From the NCBI GenBank assembly GCA_964531225.1, contig CAZHDB010000006.1, positions 13,611 through 77,610 of the forward strand: a DNA stretch of 64,000 bases, in the 5' to 3' direction. The position numbers were made by a program, and so were the translations under genes. This stretch comes from CAZHDB01 sp964531225 (GTDB lineage Archaea; Thermoproteota; Thermoprotei_A; Sulfolobales; Desulfurococcaceae). This document shows positions 8,141 to 17,561 of the stretch, piece after piece. How positions within the stretch are numbered: position 1 is the stretch's first letter; each line of letters opens with the position of its first letter. Under the pieces are notes generated by a model. The model had not been told where the DNA came from. It was given only the letters and a program-made list of their open reading frames with translations, and made no database searches.

Positions 8141-9511
8141 CCGATTATAGTTGGAGAATCAATAGTTGAAATAAATAAGGTCATTGGTAGAATCTGGACC
8201 ATACTGATTGCTCCAATTATGATTATTCTCGCATTATTTTTAGGCCAACCATATACTCCTGATCTAATATCTGCATTATTCAGTGTTCTTTACATAATTA
8301 GTTTCTCACCTTTAATTATTATAGGCATTTCTTTCTTACTTATTTTGTCAAGATATGATATGTTGTGGGAGACTATTGCCTATGGCTGGATCGCATTAGC
8401 ATATGTTATTATATGGAGTTTTCTATCATCTATTATTAATCCGAAAGTAGGATTCGGGTTTTTATGTGACACTATAATATCCGATCTTGGTATGACTATT
8501 TCTCTATACCTTCTTTTCTCTGGATTAATAATACTTATCGATAACTATTACTCTGGAAAAGCTAAAGCATCTTTTGAATTAAATCCCTTGATCATTATTA
8601 TAGTTATGGCTATACTTTTGTATCTTATGCCTTTATTTCTATACATTATGGGTTATCAACCTGTATCAGCATCGATGTTCGAGTATAGAACCGGGCTTGT
8701 ATTAGATTTTATTGGATGGTTTATAATGTTAATACTAGTTCATGAACTATTCGTACGGTTAAAGAAGTCTATAATACCTGAAATAGTTTCTATAAGTCTA
8801 ATGTCTATCGTTATAGCAACCGCCTATTTCTATATTGATTTCGTAGGGAAATTCTATCATGGTATATTCTTTACATCACTATTTATTAATTCTCTAGCAT
8901 TTGTCTTGGCATTAATGTCTATATTAATAATTACATTTTTTATTCATAATGTTATGTTTATTCAATATCCCATTTATAAATCTGTTAAGCAAGAAAAAGG
9001 TGGAACAAGCAGTATTTTAATTGAGTATGGATTAAAAGATCCTTATAAAACAAGGACTTTATTGCTCTTAACAATGAACAGGTTATTAAAAGGAATAGGA
9101 GACGCTGATGTTATGATCTATATATCTTTTACTGGTAGTCCCCACATCGATATTATGAGGAATTTGGCCCTATCCAATAGTCTAAAATTTATACCAGTAT
9201 ATATTCTCAGGGGAATTGGTTATCCACGATATGAATCAACATATAAGGCCTATATAACTACACTTGATCCAAATCTATTAAGGATTGTTTATGAAAAAGT
9301 TGGTGGGAGAAGAACCTTAATAGTATTAGATAATATATCTCATTTCACGATTTTATATGGTATAGAGAAAGTATATACTATCCTTAGCGAGTTTATGAAG
9401 TTCATTAAGGAGAAAGATTTACTTATTATATTGATGAATCGTGAAATGCATGATAAAAAAGAACTGGCTTATGCTAGGAATTTAACATCAACTATAATAG
9501 GATTGCCTTAG
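8138..9511 (+). CDS. Polytopic membrane protein with C-terminal DUF835-like domain
   Basis: The first 275 residues hold about eight hydrophobic helices. The last 170 are soluble and resemble DUF835, an archaeal domain with a Rossmann-like pattern, best seen in the segment RTLIVLDNISHF followed by FMKFIKEKDLLIILMN. Such proteins are thought to be membrane sensors, but no function is established. The start is TTG at 8138, since no Met or GTG occurs before the first membrane segment. A stable hairpin (8110-8140) overlaps this start. No partner gene is adjacent; the next gene on this strand is far away. Confidence 0.65.
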   Translation: MPIIVGESIVEINKVIGRIWTILIAPIMIILALFLGQPYTPDLISALFSVLYIISFSPLIIIGISFLLILSRYDMLWETIAYGWIALAYVIIWSFLSSIINPKVGFGFLCDTIISDLGMTISLYLLFSGLIILIDNYYSGKAKASFELNPLIIIIVMAILLYLMPLFLYIMGYQPVSASMFEYRTGLVLDFIGWFIMLILVHELFVRLKKSIIPEIVSISLMSIVIATAYFYIDFVGKFYHGIFFTSLFINSLAFVLALMSILIITFFIHNVMFIQYPIYKSVKQEKGGTSSILIEYGLKDPYKTRTLLLLTMNRLLKGIGDADVMIYISFTGSPHIDIMRNLALSNSLKFIPVYILRGIGYPRYESTYKAYITTLDPNLLRIVYEKVGGRRTLIVLDNISHFTILYGIEKVYTILSEFMKFIKEKDLLIILMNREMHDKKELAYARNLTSTIIGLP

Positions 9512-9552
9512 AATGTAGATAGAAAATATATGGTTCTAAAAATATTATTTTA

Positions 9553-9619
9553 TTGGATGATGAAGGCCAGGACACGAGAGCCCCCTATAATGCAATGAAT
9601 GGACCCTGGTTGCTGACAT
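9553..9619 (+). ncRNA. C/D box sRNA candidate
   Basis: A perfect C box, ATGATGA, occurs at 9557-9563, a C'-like CAATGAA near 9593-9599 and a D box CTGA at 9613-9616. A GC-rich guide (about 9600-9612) precedes D. A clear D' box is missing; the bases near CCTATA could be a degenerate one. The guide complement would read CAACCAGGGTCC. The RNA lies in the 3' flank of the convergent D-aminopeptidase gene and would be antisense to its 3' untranslated region. Confidence 0.65.
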
Positions 9620-10465
9620 TCATAGATATTGTCTTAAACTATATACCCCGGCAGCCACAAGTGCTAATGTCTCTATAATTCCAAGGATCTCCTTTGCATT
9701 ATTAGCCTTATATCTTATTGTGTATGCGTCCTCTCTAATAACTCCAGGCAAGATCTCTGCTGCATCAGCGAATATGCTGTCTCTAAATTCTATTTTAAGG
9801 ATCATAGGCTTATTAACAATAAATGGCCTAACTTCTCCTGCTTTAAGCCTTTGAATAGCCATAAGGATTCCTTTCTTCAACTCTTCAATAACTTCATCAA
9901 AACTTTCATAGGAAGCCGCATATCTACTAATACCTTTCTTTAGTGGAACAAAGACAGTCCAGGGAGTATATCGTTTTACGTCTTCTTCAAGGTATGAATC
10001 GCCCGCTAGAAGAATTGGGGGTACACCATATTCTCCTGCCACTAGTGAGTTTAGTAGGTATTCGCTAACTCTTATGTCATTGATCCATACTCTATAAAAT
10101 GTTCTTCCACTATAAGTATGATCTAAAATCGCATACTGAGTACCCGCACCAGCATGATACCCTATGAATAATATTGCTTTAAATGAACTATCTAGTTCTG
10201 ATACCATGGAATATGGCCTTGGAAATCCTTGTATTAATGTAGTATTTCTAGGCAATTCCGTATAATCAATGTTTGTCATCGAACCATGACTATCGGCTAT
10301 AACCACACGGTCAAATCCATTCTTAAGAAGTTCCTCAGCAACTATCTTAGCTATTTTAGTCACGATTTTAACACTCCTACTATATTGAGATGATCTTGGT
10401 GAGAGCATAGATGTGGAAGCAATGCCCGGTAAACCTTCATAATCAATACTCACATATGCCTTCAA
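9620..10465 (-). CDS. dppA: M55-family D-aminopeptidase
   Basis: The 281-residue protein matches the DppA family of zinc D-aminopeptidases, which release N-terminal D-amino acids from short peptides. Metal-ligand motifs are in order: SIDYEG (residues 6-11), DSHG (about 58-61), GYHAG (about 102-106) and LDHT (about 114-117), with an AGDSY segment further on. The start is TTG, preceded by GGTGATA at normal distance. No peptide transporter is adjacent, so the substrate source is unknown; the family also includes archaeal members of untested specificity. Confidence 0.85.
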   Translation of the reverse strand: MKAYVSIDYEGLPGIASTSMLSPRSSQYSRSVKIVTKIAKIVAEELLKNGFDRVVIADSHGSMTNIDYTELPRNTTLIQGFPRPYSMVSELDSSFKAILFIGYHAGAGTQYAILDHTYSGRTFYRVWINDIRVSEYLLNSLVAGEYGVPPILLAGDSYLEEDVKRYTPWTVFVPLKKGISRYAASYESFDEVIEELKKGILMAIQRLKAGEVRPFIVNKPMILKIEFRDSIFADAAEILPGVIREDAYTIRYKANNAKEILGIIETLALVAAGVYSLRQYL

Positions 10466-10555
10466 TATATCACCAAGACAATAAATATTTAGAAAACCCT
10501 ATAAAGTTTAATTTAGCTTATAAATGTAAACACCTATTTAACAAGATCTAATATT

Positions 10556-12385
10556 CTAGTTCGTTTCTGCATTCTTCATATTCTTTATTTCATTATCAAT
10601 TTTATTATATATATCCCATGCTTCTTCAAGATCCTTCTTAGTAACCAAATTTGTAGAAAATTTTGCTTTTTCATATAATTTGCCTATTTTCATATATAGC
10701 TTGTATACATTACCGCCAATTAATCTTTTAATTCTTTCACCATATTCTCTATGTGTCTCCCAAGGATTTTTATAAGTGTATTTTGAAAGAATACCGAGTA
10801 TATATGTAAATATTCCAACTATTTGCTCTCTTATACCTATCCTTAATGTCTTAGAAAAATACTTAGACACAATATCTTCAGAAGTTTCCCCCTCTTTTGC
10901 CAGAATAGATTTGTGCAGGGATTTTGAAAGTTTATACTTTTTCCTATATTTTATATAATAGAATAACACTATAAAATATAAGATAGAAATGGATCCAATG
11001 GATAATGGTAAATATATGTATGCGGGTAAACTTATCAATACTTCAATGTAATTAGATGTTTTATTCTCAGTACTTGTCTTGTTACTTATATCAGTTACTC
11101 CATTAGATTTCGCTTCATTAAAATACCATGGATACATCATATATAGAAACTCGTTTTTACCAATTAATGATTTACGTGTTCTTGAGATTATGTATTCCTC
11201 TATTTCATTCAAGTCTAATTCTATTGGTTGAAACATATATTGCTTTTGGAACTTATAAAATGCATAATTAACAAGTAGGCAACCAGCGCCTATGTCTTCA
11301 ATAGATTCTTGATCGCAGTAGTAGATAAGTGTTTTATCAATATCTACGAGAGACTCTATTAAAATCCAGCTATAGTTTTCTCCATTGAAACTGCAGACAT
11401 TTTCTCTAATTGCAGTGAGCCTATTGTTTGAAATCTTATAATAATTGATATGCTTAATTCTGCCTGTGATAATTAGGATCCAATGCCATAAATTATTGCT
11501 TGTACCTGAAATGATACGATATTTATTTCTTCCAGAATCTATATTATTGCATTGCAGAGTAAATAGTCTATCAACACTAGATAAATAGATTTTTGAGTTT
11601 ACCAAAGTCATCCAATACTTGGTATCTTGATATTCATAATTAATGATTATTGGGCTAAAACCGAGCTTTATACTAATCTTTGCTGCAATAAATGCTAGCT
11701 CGTAGTCATTTACACCATTATATATGAAGTCGTATAAGATATTAGTCGAGTTCGAATTACTATTAAGTAAAGTTGACTCTAAAAGTAAGAATCTTGCTAT
11801 TAGTAGAAGTCTTTCTTGTTTATCAATAAATCTAGGATCTAAATTAGCAAATCTTGTAAATGAACATTTAGGATTTAATACATCTAGTTTAAGAAGTTCA
11901 TTAATTATAGGTATTAAGATCTTTTCAATAAAAGAATCTGGATCGAAAATCTTATCATTTGATAGTTTAAATATTAGATAAATTGATGGTATGTTACATG
12001 GTCTTATAAGACTAAACTTAAACAGATAAGAAACGTTATTACTTTTACCATCATCAACGACCATAATGATTGATTTAAATGATGTTTTATATAAATAATC
12101 AACTATAAGGTATTTACGTATGTAAAAATCACTATATTTCGTCTCGTTAATGTATACAATATCCTGATCATTAAAATTAACATTAGAAAATCCTGTATTA
12201 TTATGGAAGTTATGAAGCGTATATACGAAGCTACTATGAAAAATCTCCTTGACATACGAATCCTCATAACGACAACAATATGAGAATGTGAAACCACCCA
12301 CGTCAATATTTGAAAGTGGAGCATCCATAAAAGATATGGGCAACAATGATATTATTAACAGTATTACAATAACGCCTTTATACAA
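10556..12385 (-). CDS. Membrane protein with DUF4129-like C-terminus, last gene of MoxR operon
   Basis: A 609-residue protein with an N-terminal signal/anchor (residues 4-22), a large external region (about 25-455), a membrane segment (about 456-480) and a cytoplasmic tail. The tail resembles DUF4129, with NPWETHREYGERI typical of its R-x-[TE]-REY motif. The external region around residues 190-275 is reminiscent of a degenerate transglutaminase-like fold, which is usual for this gene position, but no Cys-His-Asp triad can be assigned. It is the promoter-distal gene of the operon with MoxR and DUF58. AT-rich codons and many Asn residues suggest fast evolution. Confidence 0.6.
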   Translation of the reverse strand: MYKGVIVILLIISLLPISFMDAPLSNIDVGGFTFSYCCRYEDSYVKEIFHSSFVYTLHNFHNNTGFSNVNFNDQDIVYINETKYSDFYIRKYLIVDYLYKTSFKSIIMVVDDGKSNNVSYLFKFSLIRPCNIPSIYLIFKLSNDKIFDPDSFIEKILIPIINELLKLDVLNPKCSFTRFANLDPRFIDKQERLLLIARFLLLESTLLNSNSNSTNILYDFIYNGVNDYELAFIAAKISIKLGFSPIIINYEYQDTKYWMTLVNSKIYLSSVDRLFTLQCNNIDSGRNKYRIISGTSNNLWHWILIITGRIKHINYYKISNNRLTAIRENVCSFNGENYSWILIESLVDIDKTLIYYCDQESIEDIGAGCLLVNYAFYKFQKQYMFQPIELDLNEIEEYIISRTRKSLIGKNEFLYMMYPWYFNEAKSNGVTDISNKTSTENKTSNYIEVLISLPAYIYLPLSIGSISILYFIVLFYYIKYRKKYKLSKSLHKSILAKEGETSEDIVSKYFSKTLRIGIREQIVGIFTYILGILSKYTYKNPWETHREYGERIKRLIGGNVYKLYMKIGKLYEKAKFSTNLVTKKDLEEAWDIYNKIDNEIKNMKNAETN

Positions 12386-12399
12386 CCTACATCCACATA

Positions 12400-12642
12400 C
12401 TACTCCTTAGATAATACACTCGAATAAACATAATCCCGTATAAGTGCTAAACCGCTTAAGAATATTACAATACCAATCACTACCATAAGTAATGAAGTCG
12501 TATAAGATAATATATCCTTAGCATAATATAGTCGATCAAGTGCAAGAAGCATAAAGTACAGAGATAAGCTTAACAATACTATTCCAATAAATACAGTCAT
12601 TGAACGTATTATGAAACTCTCTCCGCCCCTCTTCTCAACCAT
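12400..12642 (-). CDS. Small two-helix membrane protein in MoxR operon
   Basis: An 80-residue protein with two hydrophobic helices (about residues 12-33 and 44-66) joined by a short polar loop. It has no recognisable family. It sits 14 bases before the DUF4129-like gene and 12 bases after the next membrane protein, so it is cotranscribed with the MoxR/DUF58 set. It may be a small subunit of the same membrane complex. Confidence 0.6.
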   Translation of the reverse strand: MVEKRGGESFIIRSMTVFIGIVLLSLSLYFMLLALDRLYYAKDILSYTTSLLMVVIGIVIFLSGLALIRDYVYSSVLSKE

Positions 12643-12654
12643 ATAAGTACACCT

Positions 12655-13662
12655 CTAACTCCCAATGATTATATACAATGATAGCCATAGAGCTATTGAA
12701 AACATGATAATCATAATGGGCCGAATAAAAGCTCTTAGACTAAGGTTTTTAGATAATATAAGTTCGAATAAAGATCTGAAGCCATGGATCATTGGAAGAG
12801 AAATAACCACATCTATAAGAAGCATCAATATTGCATCTATAAAAGATGTGCCCGGGAAAGGATTTATCAGATCAAGTATCACGGGCACGAAGGGATAGTA
12901 TATGATAAGAGCTATCACTATAGTTAATATTGTAGTGAGAGTTTTGAGAAACGATAATTCTACACCACCCTTATAACCAGTTATACCTCTACTATAGGCT
13001 AACTCGATCATGTAACTTCTAATACTGGAAATGTATTCTTCATTATCTCCAGCATTGACTACATCCAACATATCTATTGTCTCGTCTATAACCCAATTAA
13101 TAAACTTCTGAAATATAAAACAAAGCGATAAAATATAAGGAGTAGTAATCAATAGAAATGTGGGATATGTAGTAAAAATAGCCCATTTATATACAAAGCT
13201 ATACAAGACAACGCATACCATGAATATTATAAATAAACATAACATTAATGCTAATAGTCTATCTATCGATAATATTGAAAACGTCTTACTATTATTTGAT
13301 GTAATAATATCTAAAGGAGAGCTCTTTCTTCTTAATTGCTGTTCATTTATTAGGTATAAATACCTATATAGAATAAAGACAAACGATATATGAATTATGA
13401 TAATTAATAGATAAAGCATGAATGTCATATTTATACTTGATATACCTATATAAAGTAAAATTATAATGAGGATTACTAATGACCTAATACGTCTCATTAA
13501 TAAGAGAGAATATATAATTGCAAGCATTACTATAGTATAAAACAATTGCAAATAGATATCTAAACCTATATTAGCCAAAGCAACATAGAGATCGAGGCTT
13601 GCTATAACTCCTATTATTACAAACAATGCTATTCTCACAATCAAACCCTTAAACAAAGCCAT
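12655..13662 (-). CDS. Polytopic membrane protein in MoxR operon
   Basis: A 335-residue protein with eight or nine hydrophobic helices and a longer polar stretch around residues 190-235. No named family can be assigned. Its start overlaps the 3' end of the DUF58 gene by 14 bases, so translation is probably coupled. In related archaeal clusters the MoxR ATPase and DUF58 protein are accompanied by such membrane proteins, which may form an envelope assembly or secretion machine; this is inference from gene order. Confidence 0.6.
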   Translation of the reverse strand: MALFKGLIVRIALFVIIGVIASLDLYVALANIGLDIYLQLFYTIVMLAIIYSLLLMRRIRSLVILIIILLYIGISSINMTFMLYLLIIIIHISFVFILYRYLYLINEQQLRRKSSPLDIITSNNSKTFSILSIDRLLALMLCLFIIFMVCVVLYSFVYKWAIFTTYPTFLLITTPYILSLCFIFQKFINWVIDETIDMLDVVNAGDNEEYISSIRSYMIELAYSRGITGYKGGVELSFLKTLTTILTIVIALIIYYPFVPVILDLINPFPGTSFIDAILMLLIDVVISLPMIHGFRSLFELILSKNLSLRAFIRPIMIIMFSIALWLSLYIIIGS

Positions 13663-15103
13663 AATACCTCCTCATAAGCTCTAGTTCATTTATAATGCTT
13701 AGTATAGTGTCTCTAGGAGAAGAACATATTACTTTAAAACCATAATTTTTGATGAGATTAATAATTTCATTTATTATTGCAATTTTATTATCACTATATA
13801 TCTTATGTAGAGTCAATGCAGGTTCTATTAAATCTTCTTTACCTCTCCTTAATAACTCCAATTTGATAAACTCTTCCTCATATAATAATGTATGAGGCAT
13901 GATAATTATTATATTGTGCCCTAGTTTTTTAAGCTTAAATAATGAAGATAGAATATTCTCTGCGAATATAATATTATCATTAAAGTCTGTAAAGATAATA
14001 ATGTTGGTTTTCTCTCTCCTAATCATTCCGCTAATTATTGATAGGAATTCATTAGATACATCCTTAAAGAAAAAGTTTGTAATCCATGGAATTCCGCTTA
14101 AAACGTTTCGTATAAAATATGTATGGCCATACCCTCTTCCATAACCTGTAAACCTTATTATTGGTTGATAAGTAGTTACAATATATCCAAGAGCGTATAT
14201 ATCTCCTCTAAAAGCTAAATAATTAGATAATGTCGAGATCAATCTTGACATAACAACTACTTTTGCAATCTCATACGCTCCCCTATACATATTCGGTGTT
14301 ATCAGGAAGAATATAAGTATGAATAGGCTAGCCTCTTCCTCAAAATCCTTAACCATGATCCTCCTTAACCTTGCTGTAGCCTTCCAGTCAATAAACCTAT
14401 AATCATCTCCTGGAATATAATCCCTTGTTGAAAAATATTCTATGCCTATACCTGGTCTATTAGTAAGTGAAAGGCCTCCCGGTATTCTACTTGATAAATT
14501 AAGTACTATTTCCCTCGGATCAATAATTATACTAGGTAAAACTTTTATTTCCGCTGAAAGTGGTGCTTGTAATTTTACAGTAAAGAAGCCATAAGGATCA
14601 TGTAGATCTATGTTTAAAGGGCCGAAGTAATGCGTCCCAAAAACAGGCTTAACTTTATACTTTAGTAGTATAGTTGACCCATGAATAATCTTGCCGTACC
14701 AATTGTTACTATTCTCAATTATTCTAAAGTTCTCAGGCACTTCATCCACTAAATAAGCATTAACTGCATCCTGTAAACGGTATATCTTACCAATTATTTT
14801 TATATATGTTTCATCAGTTTCATTAACTTCTTTAGGAAATATTCTTTCCCAGTCACTGTTAGTAGACAATAAATATGCATTTCCTATGAGCTTATGCTTA
14901 ATATACTTCAATATTGCGTAGATCAATAATCCAACTACTATTAGGGATATGAAACCAAATATATGGTTCTGACTATATTGTCGGATAATTGTAATATATA
15001 TCGATATTCCTATTGAACCAATTATTATAAGAGCTGAAGATAATAGGAATAGAAAGCTTGCATTTTTAGATATAACGATTTCAGAAATTATTGGCCTAAC
15101 CAT
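13649..15103 (-). CDS. DUF58-family protein with two N-terminal membrane helices
   Basis: The 484-residue protein begins with two membrane helices (about residues 14-36 and 42-62). A beta-rich region follows, then the DUF58 core: the signature segment near residues 225-262 includes GDDYRFIDWKATAR, diagnostic of this family, and a von Willebrand-A-like fold follows. DUF58 proteins act with MoxR AAA+ ATPases, probably as clients or adaptors needing a metal-binding vWA domain. The gene starts 15 bases after moxR with a GATGAGGA ribosome site. Confidence 0.85.
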   Translation of the reverse strand: MVRPIISEIVISKNASFLFLLSSALIIIGSIGISIYITIIRQYSQNHIFGFISLIVVGLLIYAILKYIKHKLIGNAYLLSTNSDWERIFPKEVNETDETYIKIIGKIYRLQDAVNAYLVDEVPENFRIIENSNNWYGKIIHGSTILLKYKVKPVFGTHYFGPLNIDLHDPYGFFTVKLQAPLSAEIKVLPSIIIDPREIVLNLSSRIPGGLSLTNRPGIGIEYFSTRDYIPGDDYRFIDWKATARLRRIMVKDFEEEASLFILIFFLITPNMYRGAYEIAKVVVMSRLISTLSNYLAFRGDIYALGYIVTTYQPIIRFTGYGRGYGHTYFIRNVLSGIPWITNFFFKDVSNEFLSIISGMIRREKTNIIIFTDFNDNIIFAENILSSLFKLKKLGHNIIIIMPHTLLYEEEFIKLELLRRGKEDLIEPALTLHKIYSDNKIAIINEIINLIKNYGFKVICSSPRDTILSIINELELMRRYYGFV

Positions 15104-15118
15104 ATTCTCCTCATCTCG

Positions 15119-16105
15119 TTACGGGACAGGGGCCTCAACTCCTTTAATAATCTCGTTTATGATTTCCTTAGTATCAACATTAGCTGCTCTTGCCTCGGGT
15201 TTTAATATAATTCTATGTGGAAATGTATATAGAACTGCGATCTTTACATCATCAGGTAGTACATAGTTCCTTCCATCAAGCAAAGCTAATGCTCTTGAAA
15301 GCTGTAATGTAAAGAGCCCAGCACGTGGAGATACTCCATATTCTACTTTAGGATGTGCCCACGTAGCTTCAATAAGATCTATTATGTAGTCGACGATATC
15401 TGGTCTTCCCTGTACAGGCGATCTATAATTAACTTTATACACTAATTGCATTAGACAATCTAATTCATCTACACTAATTATAGGTTCTATATCCCATTCA
15501 TCAAAAGGTCTTGTTAATTTATTCGCCCTATAGAGTATCTCCTTCTTTTGTTCCTTACTTGGCAACGGAATATCTATTTTAACCATAAAGCGATCAAGCA
15601 AAGCCTCTGGAAGAGGAAATACGCCAGTAAATTCTATAGGATTCTGCGTAGCAATAACCATAAATGGTCTAGGGAGAAGATAATCCTTTCCTTCGATACT
15701 CACCTTCCTTTCTTGCATAGCTTGAAGCAGAGCCGACTGTGTCCTGGGATTAGCTCTATTTATTTCATCAGCTAAAACAATGTTTGCAAAAACAGGTCCC
15801 TGCCTGAATATAAAATCATTAATTTTCTGATTATACACCATTGTCCCTAGAATATCGCTTGGTAAGAGATCGGGTGTAAATTGTATCCTTTTAAAAGATA
15901 AACCTAAGGCTCTCGCTAACGAATTTGCAAGAGCCGTTTTACCGACTCCAGGTATTCCATTTAGAAGAACATGGCCTTCAGATAATAGTGTAGCAGTAAT
16001 TATTTTAAGTTCAAGTTCGAATCCAACCATATACTTAGATAGCATATTGTCTAGTCTTTTGTAAAAATGAAGAACATTTTCAAATGTATAGCTACACTCT
16101 GTCAT
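15119..16105 (-). CDS. MoxR-family AAA+ ATPase
   Basis: A 328-residue AAA+ ATPase with Walker A GIPGVGKT (50-57), Walker B VLADEINR, sensor 1 ATQNP, and PEALLDRF. All are in the MoxR arrangement, with a C-terminal lid domain ending in a helix-rich tail. MoxR proteins form rings that remodel or load metal into vWA-domain partners; the adjacent DUF58 gene encodes the likely partner. It follows the upstream membrane gene by only 3 bases. Confidence 0.92.
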   Translation of the reverse strand: MTECSYTFENVLHFYKRLDNMLSKYMVGFELELKIITATLLSEGHVLLNGIPGVGKTALANSLARALGLSFKRIQFTPDLLPSDILGTMVYNQKINDFIFRQGPVFANIVLADEINRANPRTQSALLQAMQERKVSIEGKDYLLPRPFMVIATQNPIEFTGVFPLPEALLDRFMVKIDIPLPSKEQKKEILYRANKLTRPFDEWDIEPIISVDELDCLMQLVYKVNYRSPVQGRPDIVDYIIDLIEATWAHPKVEYGVSPRAGLFTLQLSRALALLDGRNYVLPDDVKIAVLYTFPHRIILKPEARAANVDTKEIINEIIKGVEAPVP

Positions 16106-16108
16106 ATG

Positions 16109-17521
16109 CTATACCACCTTAAGTCTTTTAACTATAGTTGAAGCAATAATTAAGACTCTATTAAGTATAGGGGACAAATCTCTTATATTCATGTATTCAC
16201 CCGAAATAATGTTAATATATACTCTATGTAGGAAATTAAGCATATCTAGCAATTTTTGCTCTTCAATCTGAGTTATTTCTGAAGCTATTGCTAGTGCACG
16301 TTTATCCTTAATTATACTCCTTATATTGAATCCGATCTTTTCTCTTAATAAATTATTTAGGAAATTATATAATTCGATTATTAAAATATCTGATTTCTCA
16401 CCCTTAGATAATAGTATGATAAAGTCATGTATATCATCTAATAATAGGTATTTAGAAGGCTCTTTCTGATTAGATGACTCATGAACTTCTCTTAATTTAT
16501 ATGGTTTAGGAATTATTTTTTGGCTATGCGGCTCCAAGAACAAAGCCATGTATAGCTGTATTATTATGATCAGAGAGAATATAATAATTAATATAACAAG
16601 CGAGGTTGGAATAGAAATAAATACATTCCACGACCCAATATTAGGTGGAACAAATTTTATGAATGGAATATTAACTTGAGGTTGTACATTATTCCCATCC
16701 TCTTGATAAGAGGGTGAAGAACTTTCCACTTTTTCTGTTTCAACTTGTATAGTGTCCTTGAATAAATCTATTCTTAGGCTATCAATTAATACAACTCCTC
16801 TAGCACCCATATTCTTTGCCTTTAGAATAATATAGTTCCTAAGATCGTTATAATATAGGCTATAGTCCAAATAGGGATCCAATGTTAGAAAAAGATATGG
16901 AGAACCTATAAGGAACAATGTAATGTATCTATTATCATTATTAATATTCACTTCTAAAAATACAGGTACCGTATTTATTTTCTCGCCGTCATAAACAGAT
17001 GCATTACCTAAGATTTTGTAGTTAATAACACTATTTCCACGGACGTCTGTAAATCCTATAGTATTTAAAAATACTGTTTCAAAAGAAAAAGTAGAAACAG
17101 GAGCAAAGAAACCATATCTTTTATCAACTAGCAAATTCCTATACGTATTAATCGTTATATTAAACTTTTCTTCAACTATCTTAAATGATATAACAAGATT
17201 AGAGGCTACTACAATAACCGGAGGATTATATGTATTAAGAATATATTTTATTAATTTTATAGATCGATTAAATATTCTAAGGTCATCTACAAGCAGTATT
17301 AATAAAGATTTGTCGTATCCTCCGAATCTACCATAGATATCTATTTCTGAGCCATTGGTATGTATTAGTCTAAACCACTCCATTTTCTCCTCAATAATAT
17401 CTCTAAGACCGGATAAGTAGGCCGAAAATACTATGGGATGTGCTAATAGACTTACAATAATCATTACAAACACTAGTATTACCAGTCCTCTCATGTAATA
17501 CACTACCATGGTCCCGCTCAT
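16109..17521 (-). CDS. DUF4350-like membrane protein, first gene of MoxR operon
   Basis: A 470-residue protein with an N-terminal membrane anchor (about residues 10-32), an external domain containing LLVDDLRIF and later VVLIDSLRID, a second membrane helix (about 305-330) and a cytoplasmic helical tail. The domain resembles DUF4350, which often accompanies MoxR and DUF58. The true start may be a later ATG (17494), where GGTAGTG is better placed and the hydrophobic segment becomes the very N-terminus. As the first gene of the six-gene set its upstream region (17522-17561) should hold the promoter. Confidence 0.65.
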   Translation of the reverse strand: MSGTMVVYYMRGLVILVFVMIIVSLLAHPIVFSAYLSGLRDIIEEKMEWFRLIHTNGSEIDIYGRFGGYDKSLLILLVDDLRIFNRSIKLIKYILNTYNPPVIVVASNLVISFKIVEEKFNITINTYRNLLVDKRYGFFAPVSTFSFETVFLNTIGFTDVRGNSVINYKILGNASVYDGEKINTVPVFLEVNINNDNRYITLFLIGSPYLFLTLDPYLDYSLYYNDLRNYIILKAKNMGARGVVLIDSLRIDLFKDTIQVETEKVESSSPSYQEDGNNVQPQVNIPFIKFVPPNIGSWNVFISIPTSLVILIIIFSLIIIIQLYMALFLEPHSQKIIPKPYKLREVHESSNQKEPSKYLLLDDIHDFIILLSKGEKSDILIIELYNFLNNLLREKIGFNIRSIIKDKRALAIASEITQIEEQKLLDMLNFLHRVYINIISGEYMNIRDLSPILNRVLIIASTIVKRLKVV

Positions 17522-17561
17522 AAATACTTGTAACTTAATTAAATAAGTTATGAAAGCATCC

